Positions 1 to 10,055 of a stretch of 64,000 nucleotides of DNA are shown piece after piece. The DNA comes from Rhabdophis nuchalis (taxonomy: Eukaryota; Chordata; Lepidosauria; Squamata; Natricidae), in assembly GCA_039707465.1 (NCBI GenBank), contig CM077651.1, positions 21,387,019 to 21,451,018 of the forward strand, in the 5' to 3' direction. The translations under genes were made by a program, and so were the position numbers. The notes under the pieces were generated by a model, which saw only the letters and a list, made by a program, of their open reading frames with translations, ran no database searches and had not been told where the DNA came from. Within the stretch, counting starts at the first letter, position 1. Each line of letters starts with the position of its first letter.

Positions 1-194
1 ATCTGATTGGATGTTGATAATTATCTGACCTTGCCAGTAAACTGAAACCAAAAGACTTTGAGAGACAAATTCCTTAGAGCTGAGTTGAAACCGATCACTC
101 TAGGTAAGATGCTGCATCTGCCTTGATTTAAATGGGGAGATCTGTCTCTCTCTTTAAACTCAGTGTTTCAATGGTCTTTAAATGCACCTGAAAG

Positions 195-300
195 TACCGT
201 GTTTCCCCAGAAATATGGCCTACCCTGAAAGTAAGTCCTAGCGTGATTTCTACACATGCACCCAGTATAAGCCCTACCCTAAAAATAAGCCCTAATTAAA
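195..300. mobile_element. Partial DNA-transposon-like fragment (GAAAATAAG-type end)
   Basis: The end motif GTTTCCCC followed by repeated 'ataagccct' blocks matches the ends of the fuller copy at 46838-47094. Only one terminus is visible here, so this is a truncated copy. I recognise the sequence as a dispersed vertebrate repeat type but cannot name the family. There is no coding capacity. Confidence 0.4.
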
Positions 301-762
301 ACCCCAACCACTCAAGGGTAAAAATTAATTTCCACAGGTAAAAATTAAGTCAGGTTGGGGATGAGGGGGTGGAGCTGCCCTACTACTTACCTTCGGACAA
401 TTGCAGCCAGGCCTCACACCGACACCTGCCTTACCCGCCCATTCCTTCTGCAGCCAGCAAAGTCGGCCAGGCCTTCCTGAAGGCCTCTGCAGCTGATAAC
501 AGAGCACCAGATTGATCTGGGTAGCAAAAAAATCAGGTCCCTGGGAAGAAGATTTCTCTTTTTAAAAATCAACAATTTCAGGTTTTCACGGGAAAATTCT
601 TGAAGCTGGCAGTAGGCATATGCGGAAGGAAGATTAAAAAATATCCAACCCAAATACAAACATGGACAGTAGTTTGAGATTCAGGGTGAAATTTTAGTCT
701 TAAGGAATGGTCATGGATTCTTCTTCAAAAAAAAAAAAGGGTCTCTAGGAAGAAATGATGCT
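301..762. other. No recognisable gene
   Basis: There is a GC-richer patch at about 355-500 and A-rich runs after 720. Short open frames exist on the minus strand but have no recognisable domain. I see nothing that I can name. Confidence 0.5.
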
Positions 763-845
763 AATAAATGATGCCGCCCCGAGTCCCTTTGTGGTGAGAT
801 GGGAGCGGGTTATAAATGTGAAAAATAAATAATAAAATAATAGTA
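763..845 (+). mobile_element. LINE 3' tail fragment
   Basis: The segment 'gccgccccgagtccc' followed by 'gagatgggagcgggttataaat' -like sequence and an A/T-rich (AAATAA) tail is nearly the same as 55885-55968. There it follows a longer degenerate LINE-like 3' end. This copy is a short 5'-truncated tail. Confidence 0.5.
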
Positions 846-1412
846 AGCACAAGTTGGAAGGATATGAGAAAAAGTTCTAATCCAAACATAAACAGATGAG
901 ATTTGGGGTGGATTTTTTGTTTGTTTGTTTAGAAACACTGTTGGATTCTCATTTTAAAAATCACCCAATTCCATTAATGTAATTCTCCCTGGCATAATTA
1001 ACAGGCAGCTGGTCTGACCTTCCTCCTTCCCCCTCTCTCATGGGTTAAGAATCTCTTCAACAGTGCTGCTGCTGTTCCTTCATATTCCTGTCTCCCTGTC
1101 CTGCCATCTGGAAAGGAATGGACACATCTCCAATTCGAATCTCTTGTACCTCCAGGGCAATAGTCCAAAGGGGCGTTTTGTTAACAAGCTACTGCTTGTC
1201 AGACCACAGCTGGTGAAGGGACATCTAGTGACAAAATGGTGGCTGAGAAAGGGGCAGATGGCCCAAGGAATCCCTCTGTCCTGTCCCACACATAACACAT
1301 AAAACCACACACATACATGAATAAACAAGCACACACAAGTACAAGTTGAGTAAGTGTGTTTATTTCACGCAACCAATCCTGTAGTTGTTCCTCATGGCAA
1401 ATGCAGTCTCCA
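846..1412. other. No recognisable gene
   Basis: This is AT-rich flank followed by a moderately GC-rich stretch (1000-1330) that ends in a CA-rich segment with an AATAAA-like hexamer near 1319. A 79-codon frame on the plus strand (1063-1302) has no recognisable domain and I do not call it. Confidence 0.4.
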
Positions 1413-1615
1413 TGGGTTCAAGGCACAGCAAGGCTTCAAGACTCCAGCAGGTTCAAGGCACGATGAAGGCAACTTGCCTTCAATGGATTCAAGGCACGAT
1501 GAAGGTGACACGACTCCAGTGGTCCAAGGCATGGCAAAGGTAACTTGGCATCAATGGATTCAAGGCACGGCAGTGGTGACATGATTCCAGCAGGTTCAAG
1601 GCGTGGCAAGGGGCA
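1413..1615. repeat. 36-bp minisatellite with two alternating unit types
   Basis: Five and a half units of 35-36 bp start at about 1414, 1449, 1485, 1521, 1556 and 1592, each opening with a variant of GGTTCAAGGCACG. The second halves alternate: units 1, 3 and 5 end in '(g/a)actccag'-like sequence, while units 2 and 4 end in 'aactt(g)...tcaatg'. The effective period is therefore about 72 bp. Confidence 0.75.
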
Positions 1616-1860
1616 AGCCCTCCCCTCTCACTTCCCCCCTCCCCTTCTTCCTCATCATTCTCCAATCTGGCTTCACCCTTCTCCTCCCCTCGCTTCTCCT
1701 CCTCCTCCACCCCATCCCCATCCATATACACCCTCCCTCCCTCTCACCTTCCCTCTCCATCCCTTTTTCTTCGCCCTCCCTTCTCCCACTTCTTCCCTCC
1801 CTCTCCTTCCCTCCTCCCCTCCTTCCCCCCTCCCTTCCTTCCCCATCATCCCCCAATATG

Positions 1861-3800
1861 GCTGCAACATCTGTCACCCCATTGATTGCCAGGGTTGATT
1901 CGGCTGATCTGGCTGGCTAAGGCGGGTGTCCCCATCCTCCCTCACCACTCCATTTTTGGTCTCTTCCAAAGCTGCATCTTAGTGGAAGAGTCCATCCCAG
2001 GTAGGAGAGTAGCGGTCTTCGGTCAAGGGTCAAGGGTATACGATAGCTGCGCTCCTCTGGTAGAACCTCCAGACAAACATGCCACTAGGGAAAGGATCTT
2101 CGTTCTGATAATTGTCCCCATACCTTGCCTTCCCCTCTCCCCTCCTTCCCCACCATCATGCATCCTCCCCTCCCCACCATCCCCTTCATTCCAAACATTG
2201 TACCTTCCCCCATCCCCCATCCTCCCCTCCCCTTCATTCTCACCATTGTCTCCCTCCCTTGCCTTCCCCTTGCCATCCTTCCCCACCATCCTCCCCTCCC
2301 CACCATCCCCTTCATTCCAAATATTGTCCCCTCCCTTGCCTTTCCCCCTCCCCTCCTTCCCCACCATCCTCCCCTCCCCATCCTCCCCTTCATTCCAAAC
2401 ATTGCCCGCCTCCCTTGCCTTCCCCCTCCCCTCCTTCCCCACCACCCCCTGCAACATCTGTCACCCCACTGATTGCCAGGGTTGATTTGGCTGATCTGGC
2501 TGGCTAAGGCGGGTGTCCCCGTCCTCCCTCACCGCATCCACATTTTGTCCCTTCCAAAGCTGCATCTTAGTGGAAGAGTCCATCCCAGGTAGGAGTATAG
2601 CGATCTTCGGTCAAGGGTCAAGGGTATACGATAGCTGTGCTCCTCTGGTAGAACCTCCAGACAAACATGCCACTTAGAAGGGATCTTCGTTCTGACCATG
2701 GTCCCCTCCCTTGCCTTCCCCACCATCCTCCCCTCCCCACCATCCCCTTTATTACAAACATTGTCCCCTCCCTTGCATTCCCCACTCCCCCCTTCACCAC
2801 TATCCCCCATCCTCCCCTCCCCATCTTCCCCTTCATTTTGACCATTGTCCCCCTCCCTTGCCTTCCCCCTCCCCTCCTTCCCCATCATCCCCAATATGGC
2901 TGCAACATCTGTCACCCCAATGATTGCCAGGTTGATTTGGCTGATCTGGCTGGCTAAGGCGGGTGTCCCCGTCCTCCCTCACTGCTCCATTTTTAGTCCC
3001 TTCCAAAGCTGCATCTTAGTGGAAGAGTCCATCCCAGGTAGGAGAGTAGCGATCTTCGGTCAAGGGTCAAGGGTATACGATAGCTGCGCTCCTCTGGTAG
3101 AACCTCCAGACAAACATGCCACTTAGAAGGGATCTTCGTTCTGACCATTGTCCCCTCCCTTGCCTTCCCCTCTCCCCTCCTTCCCCACCATCCTCCCCTC
3201 CCCACCATCCCCTTTATTACAAACATTGTCTCCCTCCCTTGCCTTCCCCACCACCCCCTGCAACATGTCACCCCACTGATTGCCAGGGTTGATTCGGCTG
3301 ATCTGGCTGGCTAAGGCGGGTATCCCCTTCCTCCCTCACCGCTCCATTTTTTTGTCCCTTCCAAAGCTGCATCTTAGTGGAAGAGCCCATCCCAGGTAGG
3401 AGTATAGCGATCTTCGGTCAAGGGTCAAGGGTATACGATAGCTGTGCTCCTCTGGTAGAACCTCCAGACAAACATGCCACTTAGAAGGGATCTTCGTTCT
3501 GACCATTGTCCCCATAGCTTGCCTTCCCCTCTCTCCTTCTTCCCCATCATTTCTTAATAAGGCTTATCCAGGCTTTGTTCTGTTGATCTTATTGTCTGGG
3601 TGGGTGTCCTCTTCCTCCCTCCCTCCCACCCACCCCACCCCCTATACTAGAAAGGAGCAAAGCGATTTTTGGTTAGGGTCAAGGGTATATGATAGCTGCA
3701 CTTCCCATAGCTGGCTGGGGAATTCTGGGAGTTGAAGTCCACAAGTCTTAAAGTTCCCAAGTTTGGACATCCCTGCTCTAGACAAATATTCCTCTTTGAA
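1861..3800. repeat. Two-level tandem array, 4-5 units of about 590, 450, 360 and 290 bp
   Basis: A conserved 'punctuation' block of about 245 bp begins with GCTGCAACATCTGTCACCCC at 1861, 2448, 2899 and about 3257. It includes AAGGCGGGTGTCCCC at about 1919, 2506, 2956 and 3314, and 'tcaagggtcaagggtat' further on. Each block is followed by a pyrimidine spacer of smaller repeats ('ccccttcattccaaacattg' and variants). Unit length falls from left to right because the spacer loses sub-repeats. A fifth, diverged block at 3545-3800 is interrupted by a small element at about 3710-3775. Confidence 0.8.
3710..3775 (-). mobile_element. Short hAT-like nonautonomous element
   Basis: Read on the minus strand it begins CAGGGATGTCC and continues 'aacttgggaactttaagacttgtgg'-like sequence. 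This is the same family as 17263-17380 and 37151-37225. It interrupts only the fifth, diverged unit of the tandem array, so it entered after that unit split from the others. The target duplication is not clear. Confidence 0.6.
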
Positions 3801-5330
3801 GGAATCTTCATTCGGATAATTGATAACAGCATAACTGACAGTTGTCTGCATGGATGAAGTGATAAAGACATTAGAATTTCCAAGTTCATGAAAGACTATC
3901 CTTTCACCTCCACCTCCCCTTCCAACTTGTCTTTCCCCTCCCCTTCCCCATCTTGTCTGTCCCATCCTCTCCTCTCTCCCCTCCTAATTGCAGTCCCCTC
4001 CTCTCAATTCACTCTTCCAATATCATTCCTCTTTCCATTCCCCCTCCCTATTCCCTTCTTCCCCTCCTTATGCTTCTTCATTTTAATTCCTCCATGCCAC
4101 CTCCCCTCTCCCCCTCTCTCCTCAGTCCATCTCCTCCTATCCTCTCTAGCCCATCCTCCTTGTCCTTATCTTCACCCTCCCAGTTCTGCTCCCACTTTCT
4201 ATCCACCTCCCCTCTCAATCTCCCGTGCTCACTCACAGCCAGCCTTCCCTTTTTCCCAGCCTTTCCTCACCCAAAATCTAAATCTAGTCACAACCTTTAC
4301 CTTCATCCTAAATTAACCTTCAAAAACTAAAACCTTACCCTCCCTCTTTATCTAAACTCTAACTCTAATCATCACCCTTACTGTCTGATAGTTGGCTATG
4401 AAAAGGAGGAAAGTTTCCCAGAGTCCAGGAGCCTTGATGAAGGCCAGCTGCCTTTTTTGAAAATCTTCAGTTATCACTGTTAACTGACAGCAACAGACAG
4501 TTTAGCCTGCAGGGATGAAGTCATAAAGGCGTTAGAATTCCCAAGCAGATGAAAGGCCATCCTTCTCCCCTCCCCCTCCAAATCCTCTCCTCCTTCCCCC
4601 TCCCCCCAGCACACACAAACACCTTCCCCTATCTTCTCTTTTCACCCCCTTCCTCAATTCCCTCCTACTTTCCGACCCCTACCTTCAATTCCCTCCCCCA
4701 CCATATACTCATCCCTCTCCCCATTCCACCTGCTCTCCCTTTTCTTTTCTCCTTCCTTTCTCTATCTCTTTCCTTTTTAACCCTTTCATCTGGCCTAGAG
4801 GTGGAGCTCTCGCCTCCCAATCAGGAGGTTGTGAGTTCAATCCTAAGTAGAGACAGATGCAGGGTCTCCTGCTTGGGCTAGACTAGTTGGACTAGATGAC
4901 CTGCAAGGTCCCTTCCAATTTTGTTAATCTGTTATCCATTATTATCTTCATCCCCTCTCCCTGTACCCACTCCATCTCCCCCATCGTCTCTAATCGCTCT
5001 GCCTCTCCTCTCTATCTCCCTTACTCACTCTCTGCTTCCCTCCATAGTCCCAACCCTCACCATCACCCAAAACCTATCCTAAATTAACCCTCACTCTAAA
5101 ACTCTTTATCTAACTTTAATCCTCATCCTTACTCTCTGATAGTTGGCTATTAAAAGGAAAGTTTGCCAGAGTCCAGGAGCCCCATTGAAGACCATCTACC
5201 TTTTTGAAGTGCCTCACTCTTATAACTGTTAACTGACAGTAACTGACAGTTTAGCCTGCAGGGCTGAAGTCATAAAGGCATTAGAATTTTCAGTGTGATG
5301 AAAGCTCATCATTCACCCCTCCCCTTTATA
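3801..5330. repeat. Second tandem family, about 740-bp units, diverged
   Basis: Blocks containing 'ctgatagttggctat', 'gtccaggagcc', 'taactgacag' and 'tgcagggatgaagtcataaag' recur at about 4385-4555 and 5127-5305, about 742 bp apart. A partial one lies at about 3815-3890. Each is followed by a C+T-rich spacer that ends in 'cctaaattaacc' and 'ctttatctaa' segments. The family resembles the preceding array in plan but not in sequence. Confidence 0.65.
4791..4935 (+). mobile_element. tRNA-derived SINE (short family)
   Basis: The head is tRNA-like: an A-box-like 'tggagctctcgcc' and a B-box-like 'ggttgtgagttcaatcc' at tRNA spacing. The tail is 'ggactagatgacctgcaaggtcccttcca', which resembles the CR1 3' end. 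A second copy is at 46243-46390. It sits inside the second tandem family. The head cannot form a full tRNA, so it is not a tRNA gene. Confidence 0.7.
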
Positions 5331-5949
5331 TCCTATAATAAATTTAAGCCCTTTCATTACAGTAACAAACTGCTACTGAGCGTTAAAAATTGTTAGGGTG
5401 AAAGTAAATTTTTGCCAATATTAGGAAACTATATTTTCAAGTTTGTTCTTATTGGAAATATACAGCAATATGGATTATTATTCTAAATATATCACATCTC
5501 TATTTGCTGCTCTATTTGATTATGAAAGAGCAACCAGTTGATATAATAGAAGCTAAATAAGGAGGAGAGACAAGGAGAATAAGCGAGTCCTCCTATGTTA
5601 TTTCAACTCTTGTTCCTGATACATTAATATCTTCTGGGAAAAGCCTCTATGAATAACCCTTTCCCATATCCCACCAATAAACGAGATTATGCAAAATGGG
5701 ATTAGCACTGTATCTGTTCACATGATGGATTTAGCCAACAAGTTTAGACTTAACATTGATACATTATTAATTTGATTTGATTAATTAAACAAGGTAGAGG
5801 CTACGGTTATGAAATACCTAGGGGAAATTTAGTGTTTCAGTAATAGATGCTTTGAAGCGGACACATGGTTAGACAATGAAAAAAAAATGATATAATTAGT
5901 TTACTGCTTTAAAGGCTCCCGTTTTCGTAGTCAAATTTAGTTAAGAAAT
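5331..5949. other. No recognisable gene
   Basis: This is AT-rich, apparently single-copy sequence after the tandem block. There is no open frame above background and no repeat I recognise. Confidence 0.5.
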
Positions 5950-6092
5950 TTAGGCACCAGGCTAAAAAACAGAAAACAGGAAGTGCAAGTCCCACTTTTG
6001 AAAGCTGGCTGGGTGACTTTGGGTCAGTCATTTTCTCCCAGCCAAACCTACTTCCCAGGATTGTTGTTCTGAGGAAAATAAGAAAAGGAAAG
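5950..6092 (+). mobile_element. MIR/CORE-SINE-like fragment
   Basis: The segment 'gctgggtgactttgggtcagtc' followed by 'ttctcccagcc' and 'aggattgttgttctgagga' follows the CORE-SINE/MIR core pattern. Related copies are at 34673-34825 and 60905-61125. Degraded, with no internal promoter intact. Confidence 0.55.
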
Positions 6093-6571
6093 AATATTAG
6101 TTATGTCTGACACCTTGCATTATTTATAAAAATAATAAAAATAGGGTAAAAAGAAATTAAAATAATTAAAATCTCTGTTAAGTTAAACTAACAGTGTCTA
6201 ATGCAACACAAACTAATTGTAACCAGCAGATACATTTGAAAAGTCACAATACATTTCATTTTCTATAATCCATTAATTCTACCTCAACTTCTTTGAGCTT
6301 TTAAGCATCACAGGAGGGCAAATGATTATAATTTAGAACAAGAAAAAAAATGGTGTTAGAGTAATAACCATACGGTTAGAAAAAGTACAGAAGATTAAGT
6401 ACTGCAAAAATTGCATGCTTCCTCTGTTATTTATGGAGTGGTTATTAAAATCTACAAGTGCATTTATGATTAAATATTTTTATTGTTTTCAGGACTCAGG
6501 AACTGATGGGATATAACAAAAGTAATTTTAAGTGTGTTTACAGTGAAAACAATTCCCCAGAACAGTTGGAA
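6093..6571. other. No recognisable gene
   Basis: AT-rich sequence with short A-runs and no supported feature. Confidence 0.5.
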
Positions 6572-6665
6572 AATTATTTATTTATTTTACTTATTCATTT
6601 ATTTCAAAAATGTATATAGCCGCCTACTCGCTCACAGCCACTCTAGATGGTTTACAATCACCCAG
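6572..6665 (-). mobile_element. LINE 3' tail fragment, minus strand
   Basis: On the minus strand it reads 'gtggctgtgagcgagtaggcggctatata' then an (AAAT)-rich tail. This is the usual form of a reptile LINE 3' end. The family is not determined. Confidence 0.4.
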
Positions 6666-6794
6666 ACAGAAGGATTTCGAGTCCCCTAGTATTCAGGCAA
6701 GGAGGAGGTACTCTCACTGACAAAAGAAGCATTCAGAATTACTCAGCATTAAATTCTTAGCAAGTCTTGTGATGAGCAAACTAAACATATATGA

Positions 6795-7049
6795 CCGTGA
6801 TGGAGAACCTATGGCATGCATGCCAGAGGTAGCACAAAGAGCACACTCTCTGTGGGCACATGCAGTGTTGCCCCAGCTCAGCCATCTGGTTGTTGGGTTT
6901 CTGAGGCACGCATGTGCACTGGTCAACTGGGTGTTGGGTTTCCGAAGTGCACAAGCGTGCTGGCCAGCTGGTCATCGGGTTTCCGGCACTCTGGCGCACA
7001 CATACCTTCCAATTTGGGCACTCTGTGCCTAAACGGTTCGCCATCACTG
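6795..7049. mobile_element. hAT-like nonautonomous element, 255 bp
   Basis: The ends are near-perfect inverted repeats ('c(c/a)gtgatgg(a/c)gaacc' and 'ggttcgccatcactg'). It is flanked by 8-bp duplications atatatga (6787-6794) and atatatgt (7050-7057), which differ at one base. Eight-base duplications with CAG...CTG ends are the hAT signature. Related copies are at 47095-47539 and 57050-57416. Confidence 0.8.
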
Positions 7050-7154
7050 ATATATGTGATGGGCTCTGCAGTTGAGACATTCAGCTCCTAACCATTTAAT
7101 TCTGTAGGCTTGGTATGAGGCTTGGTATGATGCCTTTCCACTCTCTTCCAAGAA

Positions 7155-8302
7155 CACTTACCTACTTCAGTAAGGCATTTGATAAAGTAGACCATAACCT
7201 ACTATTAGATAAAGTAGAAAATTGTGGGTTAGACAGCACCACCACCAAATGGATTTGTAACTGGCTGACCAACCGCACTCAACGTGTAGTCCTCAATGGA
7301 ACTGCATCTACATGGAAGGAAGTATGCAGTGGAGTCCCCCAAGGCTCTGTTTTAGGCCCAGTACTCTTTAACATCTTCATCAACGATTTGGATGAGGGGA
7401 TAAATGGGGAACTCATCAAATTCGCAGACGACACCAAGCTGGCAGGAATAGCCAACACTCCAGAAGATAGGCTTAAGATACAGAAGGATCTAGACAAACT
7501 TGAACATCGGGCACTGTCTAATAAAATGAAATTCAATTGTGAAAAAAGTAAGGTCCTACATATAGGCAAGAAAAACCAAATGCACAAGTACAGTATAGGT
7601 GGTACCTTGCTCAATAGTAGCAACTGTGAGAGGGATCTCGGAATCCTAGTGGACAACCATTTAAATATGAGCCAGCAGTGTGCAGCAGCTGCCAAAAAAG
7701 CCAACACAGTTCTAGGCTGCATCAACAGAGGGATAGAATCTAGATCGCGTGAAGTGTTAATGCCACTGTATAGTGCCTTGGTAAGGCCACACTTGGAATA
7801 CTGCATACAGTTTTGGTCGCCACGATGTAGAAAAGACGTGGAGACTCTGGAAAGAGTGCAAAGAAGAGCAACCAAGATGATTAGAGGACTGGAGACTAAG
7901 ACATATGAAGAACGGCTGCAGGAACTGGGTATGTCTAGTTTGATGAAGAGAAGGACCAGGGGAGACATGATAGCAGTGTTCCGATATCTCAGAGGGTGCC
8001 ACAAAGAAGAGGGAGTCAAACTTTTCTCCAAGACACCTGGGGGCAGGACAAGGAGCAATGGGTGGAAACTAACCAAGGAGAGAAGCAACTTAGAACTAAG
8101 GAGAAATTTCCTAACAGTAAGAACAATTAACCTCTGGAACAGCTTGCCTCCAGCAGTTGTGAATGCCCCAACCCTGGAAGTCTTTAAAAAGATGTTAGAC
8201 AGCCATTTGTCTGAAATGGTATAAGATTCCTGCCCATGCAGGGGGTTGGACTAGAAGACCTACAAGGTCCCTTCCAACTCTGCTATTGTATTGTATTGTA
8301 AT
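7155..8302 (+). mobile_element. CR1 LINE, 5'-truncated, 3' end intact
   Basis: It contains the last two-thirds of a CR1 reverse transcriptase (see 7163-8224). A short 3' UTR follows ('ggttggactagaagacctacaaggtccc') and then the tandem (ATTGT) tail typical of CR1 at 8282-8302. CR1 copies are usually 5'-truncated, as here. It is the best preserved CR1 in the window. Confidence 0.9.
7163..8224 (+). pseudogene. CR1 reverse transcriptase, N-terminally truncated
   Basis: The frame is open for about 350 codons to the natural stop. It enters at the RT motif YFSKAFDKVDHNLL, then shows SGVPQGSVLGPVLFNIFINDL and the catalytic FADDTK (FADD encoded from 7421). A thumb/C-terminal region follows, with the CR1-typical PLYSALVRPHLEYC, RVQRRATKMIRGLE and LWNSLP segments. 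The endonuclease domain and the N-terminal half of RT are missing, so the product could not mobilise on its own. The nearest in-frame ATG is at 7115, before homology begins, so no genuine start is claimed. No internal stop is present, which suggests a fairly recent insertion. Frame-broken relatives are at 12451-13395 and 53477-53955. Confidence 0.88.
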
Positions 8303-8406
8303 ACTTACCTAACTTGTAGGTTATGAAGCTGAGAATCAAGAGAAAGAGGTGACAATTGAAATACAACTTGATTAACGGAGCTGAATATTGAATAAACCAT
8401 GAGGAT

Positions 8407-8629
8407 TTCCCAAAGGTGTTTTTTTAGGAGGCAACTGGACTTCCTTGTTTTTTCTTCGAAGACATTTTGCTTCTCATCCAAGAAGCTTCTTCAGCTCTGA
8501 CAGGATAGTGAAGAAGCTTCTTGGATGAGAAGTGAAACGTCTTCAAAAAAAAAAGGAAGTCCAGTTTTCTCCTGAAAAAACACCTTTGGGACTACCATGA
8601 CCTGGATGACTAAGAATCTCTACAGACTT
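8407..8629. mobile_element. Foldback element, copy 1
   Basis: Two arms of about 90 bp are inverted around 8503-8514. The left arm contains 'ttctcatccaagaagcttcttcagctctg' and the right arm 'gaagaagcttcttggatgagaag'. Outer parts pair 'cccaaaggtgttttt' with 'aaaaacacctttggg'. The right end continues into 'cctggatgac...ctctacagac'. Other copies are at 20725-20965, 47778-47918 (single arm) and 61669-62268. There is no open frame. The superfamily is uncertain. Confidence 0.7.
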
Positions 8630-8883
8630 TCATCATGAGTATGGTAATAATTTTCTATTGACATCTGTTCAGAAACTAGGATAAGTTGGAATACACAAAA
8701 TGGCCTTCAGTGGTACTTCACTGACATGAGCCTAAAGCTAGAACAAAAAAGTTGTGTAGATATCCCTCTGGCCCTTACTAACCATAGAGAGTTGCCATGC
8801 TGTCACAGATGGAACTGAAAGAGATTTATCAGAGAGGGGTGGGAAAAATAACCTTGAAAACACATGTGGTATTCAGTCTATAT

Positions 8884-8994
8884 CAGGGGTGGGCAAACTT
8901 TGCAACTTTAAGTCTGAAGGACTTCAGCTCCCAGAGCTGTCTGGGAGACGTTTGGGAGCTGAAGTCCTTCAGGCTCAAAGTTCCAAGTTTTGAT
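8884..8994. mobile_element. Palindromic hAT-like MITE, about 110 bp
   Basis: It starts CAGGGGTGGGCAAAC. Inverted arms 'gtctgaaggacttcagctccca' and 'gggagctgaagtccttcaggc' lie around a short centre at about 8935-8950. It is the same family as 17263-17380. The right end is degenerate, so its limit and duplication are unsure. Confidence 0.65.
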
Positions 8995-9292
8995 GTTGAT
9001 GGTATGTAAATGAAGGGGGGGAAGGAGGGAGAGTAATCAATAACTAAATACAATTTGCCATTGGTATGTGATTGTCAATCTCTCCTCCCTATGCCAATTA
9101 CTTTTCATGTGCAGCAGCCTTTGTTAATATGTTAAATAACCGGAGCATTAATTTTAATTAATTAAACCAAAAGAAAAGTTGATCTGGAATACTATTTAAG
9201 TTTTCTGATGAGAAGTACATGCCTGAAATCAGGTTGATCTGTGGAAGTGATGCTAAAAATGGTGGTGTGACAAGATGATCAAAGGCCTGCTC

Positions 9293-9652
9293 CAGTGGTG
9301 GCATTCAAAATTATTTACTACTGGCTCTGTGGGTGTGGCTTGGTGGATGTGACAGGGGAAGGATACCGCAAAATCCCCATTCCCTCCCCACTCTGGGGAA
9401 GGATACTACAAAATCCCTACTCCCTCCTGATCCAACGAATCTGCTATCCAGCTCCGTTCTCCTGTGCAGGGCAACAAAAGAAGACCCAGCCTGGAAGACT
9501 GAGAGGCAGCAATAGACCGACCATGCTGATCGGCTGGGAGGCTGGGAGGCAGTAGGGAGCAGGGCCAGCCTATTTGCCAGTTCTCCGAACTACTCAAAAT
9601 TTCCGCTACTAGTTCGCTGGAACCTATCAGAACCGGCTGAATACCACCTCTG
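9293..9652. mobile_element. hAT-like element, AGGTGG family, 360 bp
   Basis: The ends CAGTGGTGG and CCACCTCTG are inverted. The flanks gcctgctc (9285-9292) and gcctggtc (9653-9660) are 8-bp duplications with one mismatch. The inner right part carries the family segment 'ttctccgaactactcaaaatttccgctact'. No transposase is encoded. Confidence 0.8.
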
Positions 9653-9695
9653 GCCTGGTCGCTTTATGCAGTGTATCACATCCAAAACATATATA

Positions 9696-10055
9696 TGGAT
9701 AGTCCTTGACTTACAATGGTTCATTTAGTCACCGTTCAAAGTTACAACGGCACTCAAAATGATGTGCTGTTGACCGTTTTTCCACAGTTACAACTTCAGC
9801 AGCATCCCATGATCATGTGATCAAAATTCCGATGCTTGGCTATGGGTACATGCTTATGACTATCACAAGTGATCTCCTTTTGCAGCCTTCTGACAAGCAA
9901 AGTCAAGTGGAGAAGCCAAGTTCACTTAACAACAGGGTCAACTGCAATGATTCACTTAACAATTCTGACAAGAAAGGCAAAACTCACTTAAAAAATGTCT
10001 CACTTACGAACATAAACTTTAGGCTCAATTGTGGTCATAAGTCAAGGATTACCTG
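9696..10055. mobile_element. Tigger/pogo-like MITE, 360 bp
   Basis: The terminal inverted repeats are 'agtccttgacttac' on the left and 'taagtcaaggattacctg' on the right, with TA on both sides (9694-9695 and 10056-10057). The inner sequence repeats 'cacttaacaa' motifs. It is related to the copy at 10229-11235. TA duplication and end sequence fit Tc1/mariner-pogo elements. Confidence 0.7.

Larger units (their letters stand above)
1616..5330. repeat. Long C+T-rich block (strand-asymmetric)
   Basis: Over about 3.7 kb the plus strand is dominated by C and T, mostly runs such as CCCCTCCCC and CCTTCCCC, with very little G outside short punctuation segments. The block holds two different tandem families (1861-3800 and 3800-5330) plus one SINE. 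Long open frames on both strands here are proline/serine-rich or glycine/arginine-rich translations of the tract and are not genes. Confidence 0.8.

Noticed and set aside
1300..1330. Polyadenylation site of a host gene near the AATAAA at 1319
   Set aside because: A lone hexamer without a supported upstream coding exon is not evidence of a gene.
1545..2957. Many open frames of 70-200 codons on both strands
   Set aside because: They are translations of the C+T-rich tandem tract (proline/serine-rich on plus, glycine/arginine-rich on minus), shift frame from unit to unit and have no domain.
4791..4870. tRNA gene
   Set aside because: A- and B-box-like words are present but the cloverleaf cannot be completed, and the same sequence recurs with a CR1-like tail, so it is a SINE head. 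The same holds for the other SINE heads.
3888..4881. Plus-strand frames of 110-142 codons
   Set aside because: Same low-complexity cause; they run through the second pyrimidine spacer and a SINE.
7279..8088. 269-codon frame on the minus strand
   Set aside because: It lies fully antisense to the recognised CR1 reverse transcriptase and has no domain of its own.
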